This document shows positions 53,086 through 56,872 of a stretch of DNA of 56,872 nucleotides, one piece after another. Position numbers and translations under genes: made by a program. The stretch is from Planctomyces sp. SH-PL62 (GTDB lineage Bacteria > Planctomycetota > Planctomycetia > Planctomycetales > Planctomycetaceae). Within the stretch, counting starts at the first letter, position 1; the number at the start of each line of letters is the position of its first letter. The notes under the pieces were generated by a model. The model saw only the letters and a list, made by a program, of their open reading frames with translations. It was not told where the DNA came from and made no database searches. The stretch is from NCBI GenBank assembly GCA_945893075.1, contig CAMDDX010000005.1:1-56872 (forward strand), written 5' to 3'.

Positions 53086-53276
53086 CCTGACTCTCCGAGT
53101 CGGGACTTAACCCGAATTGCGCACCGACAGGAGTTATCCGTGACAGTGTGTCACACACTAACCCGACGCGCAAGCGAGGCCATGTCTTGACGCGGGCCTC
53201 GCTTGCGCGTCGGGTTGGTTTGGGGCGGTGCGCAGTTTCGGTTAAACGGAATACATCCCGACTCGGAGAGTCAGGC
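53086..53276. repeat. Nested palindromes after the enolase-superfamily gene
   Basis: Outer perfect 20-bp arms CCTGACTCTCCGAGTCGGGA (53086-53105 with 53256-53275) have the same sequence as the PPC-gene insert and end with CTAC. Inside is an imperfect stem (about 53107-53125 with 53227-53245). Innermost are perfect 21-bp arms (53160-53180 with 53196-53216). It fills the gap between the convergent genes. Confidence 0.9.
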
Positions 53277-53296
53277 TACGGAAGGCGGCATCGACT

Positions 53297-54730
53297 TCAG
53301 AACAAGCCGAGCACTGGCTGACCCTGTTCGACGAGCCGGCGCGGGCGATTCAGCGAGTCGTGGTATTCGGTGGCCGGGTCGATGCCCAGAGCGTGATAGA
53401 TCGTCGTGATGAGATCGAACGGATGCACTGGGTTGCTCTTCGGCCACGCGCCGAAGCGATCCGATTCACCGTAGACCTGTCCCGGCCGCACGCCGCCTCC
53501 GGCGATCAGACACGAATAGCATTCGGGCCAGTGGTCTCGCCCGCCGGGGCCGACGTTGTCTGTCGTAGCGACTCCGATCTTGGGGGAGCGACCGAACTCA
53601 CCCACCGCGACGACGAGAGTGGTCTCTAACAATCCACGCTCGGCGAGGTCCGAGATCAGCCCGGACAGTGTGCGGTCGAAGTACGGGCAGCGATGTTCGC
53701 GCAGCGTCGGAAAATTGTTGCGATGCGTGTCCCTCGATCCATCCGGGCCGGGGACTGGCTCGTCATCGGATCGCGCGGGCCACGTCACTTGGACGAACCG
53801 CGTGCCGGCCTCGACCAGCCTTCGAGCCAGCAAGCAGCTTTGCCCGAATCGCGTGCGGCCGTACCGATCGCGCATCGCATCCGATTCTTCGTTGAGCCGA
53901 AATGCCTGCACGGCTCGATGCGATTGCACCAAGCCGAGCGCTCGTTCGTAATACGTGTCGAAGGTCGCCGCGGTCCTGGCGGAATCTCGCTGCCTGTCGA
54001 TGTTGGCTCGCAGATCGACCCGCGATTGCAGCCGGTCGAGCGTGATGTCGCCGGGCAGCGCGAATGCCTCCAGCTTCAACGGCTGAGTCGGATCGTCATA
54101 CATCGTGAAGGGATCGTAAGCCGCGCCAAGAATTCCTGCCGACTGCCCAACACCGATTTCTTTGCCCTCTTTGACCGGTCCGCAGACCGTCACGTAACTC
54201 AGGCCGCTGGACACGGACGGGCGTTGCCGAGCCACGATCGAACCGACCGACGGCAGATCGTCGCGCGACGGCGGCACGGCCAATCCTGTTGAGGAAAAAT
54301 TCGCCGGGTCGGTGCCGGTCATCAACATGTAGATCGCCGAGCCATGATTGCGCAGGCCCTTCGGTTTCACACTCATGGACCGGATCAGCGTGAAGTGCTG
54401 AGCCTGCTCGGCCAGCAGCGGCAGGACTTCTCCGAGGAACATGCCGGGAGCACGGGTCGCGATCGGCTGGAACTCGCCCCGAATCTCTGCCGGTGCTGCG
54501 GGCTTTGGATCGTATAGGTCGATGTGACTCGGCGATCCTTGCAAATAGAGCAGAATGACGGACTCCGCCCTGCTTGGCCTGCCGGTGATTTGCGGAGCCG
54601 CTTGCACAACTCGCTGTCGCAGAAACGTCGGCAGGCTCAAGCCGATGAGCGACAAGCCGCCGACCGTCAGCAGCTCGCGCCGTGAAGCGGTGTCACACAT
54701 TCGACCGGTAGAGCCGTGGATCGAGAACAT
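53297..54730 (-). CDS. DUF1501 family exported protein
   Basis: A 477-residue DUF1501 protein. The leader ASRRELLTVGGLSLIGLSLP is Tat-like. Blocks are SVILLYLQGSPSHIDLYDPK, RGEFQPIATRAPGMFLGEVL, VGEFGRSPKI, GGRDHWPECYSCLIAGGGV and DLITTIYHALGIDPATEY. An extended region GVATTDNVGPG precedes GGRDHW and differs from the other five copies. No DUF1549/DUF1553 gene neighbours it, so it is a free-standing copy. Confidence 0.92.
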   Translation of the reverse strand: MFSIHGSTGRMCDTASRRELLTVGGLSLIGLSLPTFLRQRVVQAAPQITGRPSRAESVILLYLQGSPSHIDLYDPKPAAPAEIRGEFQPIATRAPGMFLGEVLPLLAEQAQHFTLIRSMSVKPKGLRNHGSAIYMLMTGTDPANFSSTGLAVPPSRDDLPSVGSIVARQRPSVSSGLSYVTVCGPVKEGKEIGVGQSAGILGAAYDPFTMYDDPTQPLKLEAFALPGDITLDRLQSRVDLRANIDRQRDSARTAATFDTYYERALGLVQSHRAVQAFRLNEESDAMRDRYGRTRFGQSCLLARRLVEAGTRFVQVTWPARSDDEPVPGPDGSRDTHRNNFPTLREHRCPYFDRTLSGLISDLAERGLLETTLVVAVGEFGRSPKIGVATTDNVGPGGRDHWPECYSCLIAGGGVRPGQVYGESDRFGAWPKSNPVHPFDLITTIYHALGIDPATEYHDSLNRPRRLVEQGQPVLGLF

Positions 54731-54795
54731 GCTTCGTCCGCCAAATGAAACCGTGATTGTGGGGACTCAGATTGAGTTTTGCGCTTTGGCCCGAA

Positions 54796-54975
54796 GGGTC
54801 GCAACTCGAAAGCCCAGGGCAACGCCCTGGGTTGTCGATCTCGAAAAATCCAAAGCCCCAACGGGGCGTGACTCTGCGGTGATGTCGTGCGAGTTTCGCC
54901 CCGTTGGAGCTGTGAGTCGTCCTGGTCCGTATACCCAGGCCGTTGGCCAGGGCTGTCGAGTTTCGCACCTTTGGT
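54796..54975. repeat. Cluster of small hairpins
   Basis: The 54731-54984 gap holds no gene but several self-complementary units: CCCAGGGC/GCCCTGGG at 54813-54831, GCCCC/GGGGC at 54855-54867, CCTGG/CCAGG at 54920-54938 and a repeat of GTCGAGTTTCGC. The layout is that of degenerate palindromic repeats. Confidence 0.6.
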
Positions 54976-54984
54976 GCTGACACT

Positions 54985-55428
54985 TCAGTGGTTCGACAGC
55001 GACGCTCGTTCGGGTGGCGGCAGTTGGACGTAGCGGAACCAGTACGTGCAGACCGCGTCGGCGAGCTCGATGAATTCGTCGAGGTCCACCGGCTTGCGGA
55101 GGTAGGAGTTGGCCTGCAAGCGGTAGGCTTCCCGGATGTCGTCATCGGCATCGGACGTGGTGAGGACGACCACCGGGATCGTTTGCAGGTCGGGATCGCG
55201 CTTGATGGTGGCCAGGATTTCGCGGCCGTCGATGCCCGGCAGGTTCAGATCGAGCAGCACCAGATCGGGCCGCGGAGCCGCGGCGAATGGCCCGCTGCGG
55301 CGCAGGAAGGCCAGCGCGGTGTCGCCGTCCGTAGCCGCATGGACTTCGTTGGTGATCCGGCTCTCTCGGAAACATTGCCGAGTCAATTCGACGTCGGCGG
55401 GGTTGTCCTCGATCAGCAAGATTTGCAT
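54985..55428 (-). CDS. Response regulator receiver protein
   Basis: A 147-residue single-domain receiver, cytoplasmic, that likely takes phosphate from the adjacent histidine kinase. Seen: MQILLIEDNPADVELTRQCF (acidic Asp8), phospho-acceptor Asp60 in LVLLDLNLPGIDG, TTS switch residues and Lys112 in YLRKPVD. It has no output domain and resembles Rcp1-type regulators. The gene starts 17 bases after the kinase stop, so both are probably one operon. Longer frame upstream is not coding. Start ATG before QILLIEDN. Confidence 0.93.
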   Translation of the reverse strand: MQILLIEDNPADVELTRQCFRESRITNEVHAATDGDTALAFLRRSGPFAAAPRPDLVLLDLNLPGIDGREILATIKRDPDLQTIPVVVLTTSDADDDIREAYRLQANSYLRKPVDLDEFIELADAVCTYWFRYVQLPPPERASLSNH

Positions 55429-55444
55429 GGGGCGGGCGGGGCGA

Positions 55445-56350
55445 TCAAGGCGAGGCATGTTCCGGCTCAGTGGCGAGGGCATAAGGGCTCGGCAGCGTGA
55501 AGTAGAAAGTGCTGCCCTGTCCAAATTGTGACTCAACCCAGATGCGGCCACCGTAACGCTCGACAATTCGTTTGCAGATCGCCAGGCCGATGCCGGTGCC
55601 GGGGAAACGTTCCTGGGATTGCAGACGTTTGAAGATTTCGAAGACCCGCTCGTGGAATTCCGGCTTGATGCCGATGCCGTTGTCGCAGACGGCAAACAGC
55701 CAGTTGGACTCGACCTGCTGGGCGGTGATGGCGACTCGCGGCGGACGTTCGCCCCGGAACTTCACCGCATTGCCGATCAGGTTTTGAAAGAGCGCTTCCA
55801 ACTGCGTGGCATCGGCCCACACGACGGGCAGCTTGCCCACCGTGACTTGCGCACCGGATTCGGCGAACAACTGCGACAGATTGTCGATGGCCAGCCGGCA
55901 AACGGCGTGACTATCGACAGTGATCCACGACTCGGCTTTGTTGTCGATGCGCGCGTAGGTCAGCAGATCACGCACCAGCGTCTGCATCCGCTGTGCTCCG
56001 TTCACCACGAATTGCAGCCAGCGAATGGCCCGCTCGTCGAGCTGTGTGGAGTAATGCTTCTCCATCAGTTGGCAGTAGCTGCTAACCGCTCGCAACGATT
56101 CTTGCAGGTCATGCGATGCGACGTAAGCGAACTGCTGTAAATCGAGGTTGCTGCGTTCCAGGTTTTGCGCGTCGCGCTCCAGACGATTCTGAGCCTGTTT
56201 CAATTCGGTGACGTCCAACAGCAAGGCTTGAATGCCGATGACATGGCCGTGAGCATCTTTGACGGGCGTGCGGATGACTTTCATGTATTGCTCGCGCTCG
56301 CCGATCGTCAGTTTCTCGATGCGCTCTTCCGGCTGGCCGAGATCGACCAC
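55445..56350 (-). CDS. Histidine kinase, C-terminal part (gene split by a stop)
   Basis: About 301 residues carrying the kinase core. The end of a PAS domain (VIRTPVKDAHGHVIGIQALL) is followed by a coiled linker, the H-box QFAYVASHDLQESLRAVSSY (dimerisation and phosphate-acceptor His), N-box QNLIGNAVKF, G1 CDNGIGIKPEFHERVF and G2 GTGIGLAICKRI. The first codons GTGGTCGATCTCGG directly follow an in-frame TGA (56354-56356). The fragment could be made by re-initiation, but it lacks the rest of its PAS domain. It is paired with the response regulator. Confidence 0.85.
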   Translation of the reverse strand: MVDLGQPEERIEKLTIGEREQYMKVIRTPVKDAHGHVIGIQALLLDVTELKQAQNRLERDAQNLERSNLDLQQFAYVASHDLQESLRAVSSYCQLMEKHYSTQLDERAIRWLQFVVNGAQRMQTLVRDLLTYARIDNKAESWITVDSHAVCRLAIDNLSQLFAESGAQVTVGKLPVVWADATQLEALFQNLIGNAVKFRGERPPRVAITAQQVESNWLFAVCDNGIGIKPEFHERVFEIFKRLQSQERFPGTGIGLAICKRIVERYGGRIWVESQFGQGSTFYFTLPSPYALATEPEHASP

Positions 56351-56353
56351 TTT

Positions 56354-56743
56354 TCAGATCATCGAGCCGCTCGGCTTCACCGCCAACTGCGGCACCAATT
56401 CGTGCTGCGGCTTGCCCAAGAGGTCGTCCACCGACGCTCCAAACATCTGACAGAATTCCTCGTTGACGTACACGAAGTGGCCGCTGAGGTCCGTTCGCGA
56501 AATCCCGATCGGAACGTGATCGACCATCGAACGGAAAAACGTTGCCGCATCCTCGGCGACCTGCCGCAGGCACGAATCAATCCGCAATTGCTGAGCGGCC
56601 TCAACCGACTCCACCAGTTGCCAGCCGACCCAGGCCATCAAGCCCATCGCGATCAAAGCCGCGCCGCGCTGGATCACTTCTTCCGATGGCCGCACCGTCG
56701 CCTCGCCAATGAAATAACCGACAATGGGCAGGTGACAGCACCT
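56354..56743 (-). pseudogene. Histidine kinase, N-terminal part with premature stop
   Basis: The same reading frame as the kinase core continues upstream of the TGA. It holds a helix (GAALIAMGLMAWVGWQLV) and a PAS start with MVDHVPIGISRTDLSGHFVYV, FCQMFGASVDDLLG and a final SGSMI before the stop. CGA-to-TGA at this arginine-like position would explain the break. Upstream of the helix the frame reads only LPIVGYFIGEATV and then meets TAA at the edge of a direct-repeat region, so the natural N-terminus seems lost as well. Confidence 0.7.
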
Positions 56744-56795
56744 TTAGGTCAGTGAAACGTTTCGTGATTGGCAAGTGACACGACCTTTAGGTCGG
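56729..56795. repeat. Direct repeats at a possible insertion end
   Basis: Two near-identical ~23-base units (CAGGTGACAGCACCTTTAGG at 56729 and CAAGTGACACGACCTTTAGG at 56772) lie 43 bases apart. They mark the place where the kinase frame ends. They may be the terminal repeats of an insertion element continuing beyond the window. Confidence 0.6.
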
Positions 56796-56803
56796 GTTGT
56801 TGG

Positions 56804-56872
56804 TTATTCGGTGAATCGTTTTTGAGGGAACTTGTAGTCGACGGTTTTGAGCAGGGGTTGGTCGTCGTGTTG
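56804..56872 (-). CDS. Partial C-terminus of an unknown protein
   Basis: The minus strand reads QHDDQPLLKTVDYKFPQKRF-T-E then stop, open to the window edge. It could be the end of a transposase on the inserted element, but 22 residues do not allow a family call. Confidence 0.35.
   Translation of the reverse strand, partial: QHDDQPLLKTVDYKFPQKRFTE

Noticed and set aside
56354-56356. Selenocysteine at the in-frame TGA
   Set aside because: The position is not a redox site, no SECIS-like hairpin directly follows, and an Arg codon mutation explains it better.

Overview
The window looks like a chromosomal fragment of a member of the phylum Planctomycetota. The evidence is six DUF1501 proteins (alkaline-phosphatase-like clan), two DUF1549/DUF1553 'Planctomycete cytochrome/surface' type proteins, many Tat-type 'SRRxFL' leaders, a sulfatase, a membrane-anchored Ser/Thr kinase with leucine-rich repeats, and high-GC, mostly monocistronic genes on both strands. 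There are no plasmid, phage or biosynthetic-cluster hallmarks.

Layout. 1-2.3 kb: small stress and folding genes (MpsC/DUF2294-like, CsbD, FKBP, small membrane protein). 2.3-11.6 kb: Gfo/Idh oxidoreductase, a secreted protein, a ceramidase-like protein, YfhO, alanine dehydrogenase, glycogen synthase. 11.9-16.3 kb: a DUF1549/DUF1553 plus DUF1501 pair. 16.4-16.6 kb: tRNA-Leu(GAG) and a broken second tRNA-Leu. 16.7-25.2 kb: a giant TPR protein, an MNT/HEPN toxin-antitoxin-like pair and the kinase-LRR protein. 25.4-31.4 kb: sulfatase, FAD oxidoreductase, aldo/keto reductase, smpB, orphan sugar ABC ATPase. 31.6-41.1 kb: an internally duplicated secretin-N-like protein, two zincins, a RidA-like protein and a DUF1501 tandem. 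41.2-50.0 kb: two DUF1501 genes divergent from a PPC-domain protein, a GxxExxY nuclease-like gene and a DUF1549/DUF1553 gene. 50.2-54.7 kb: M81 peptidase, enolase-superfamily enzyme, DUF1501. 54.9-56.9 kb: response regulator and a damaged histidine kinase next to a possible insertion.

The most striking layer is not a gene. About forty inverted-repeat elements fill most intergenic gaps and also sit in frame inside about ten coding sequences. Most resemble REP doublets (REPINs). Two inverted ~24-base units each fold into their own small hairpin, with outer feet that are usually GTAG/CTAC and sometimes GGAG/CTCC or GTGG/CCAC. The stems differ completely from locus to locus. In at least six elements the two halves differ by paired changes that keep each small hairpin intact. 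Other classes are long single palindromes starting GGGGTC(A/G)GG, palindromes with GCTGGCGAAAAATGGAGGGC-like arms, and palindromes with GAACAGAAGGTCGCAAAG arms. Two copies of the last class bracket the GxxExxY nuclease gene at 10-11 bases on each side. Two 99-base direct copies of a GGGGTC-type element bracket the MNT/HEPN pair. No RAYT or other transposase is visible in the window, so any mobilising enzyme would act in trans.

Functionally, the DUF1501/DUF1549/DUF1553 proteins, sulfatase, PPC and TPR proteins form an exported set of the kind planctomycetes carry in many copies. Most other genes are single housekeeping or metabolic units without clear operons.
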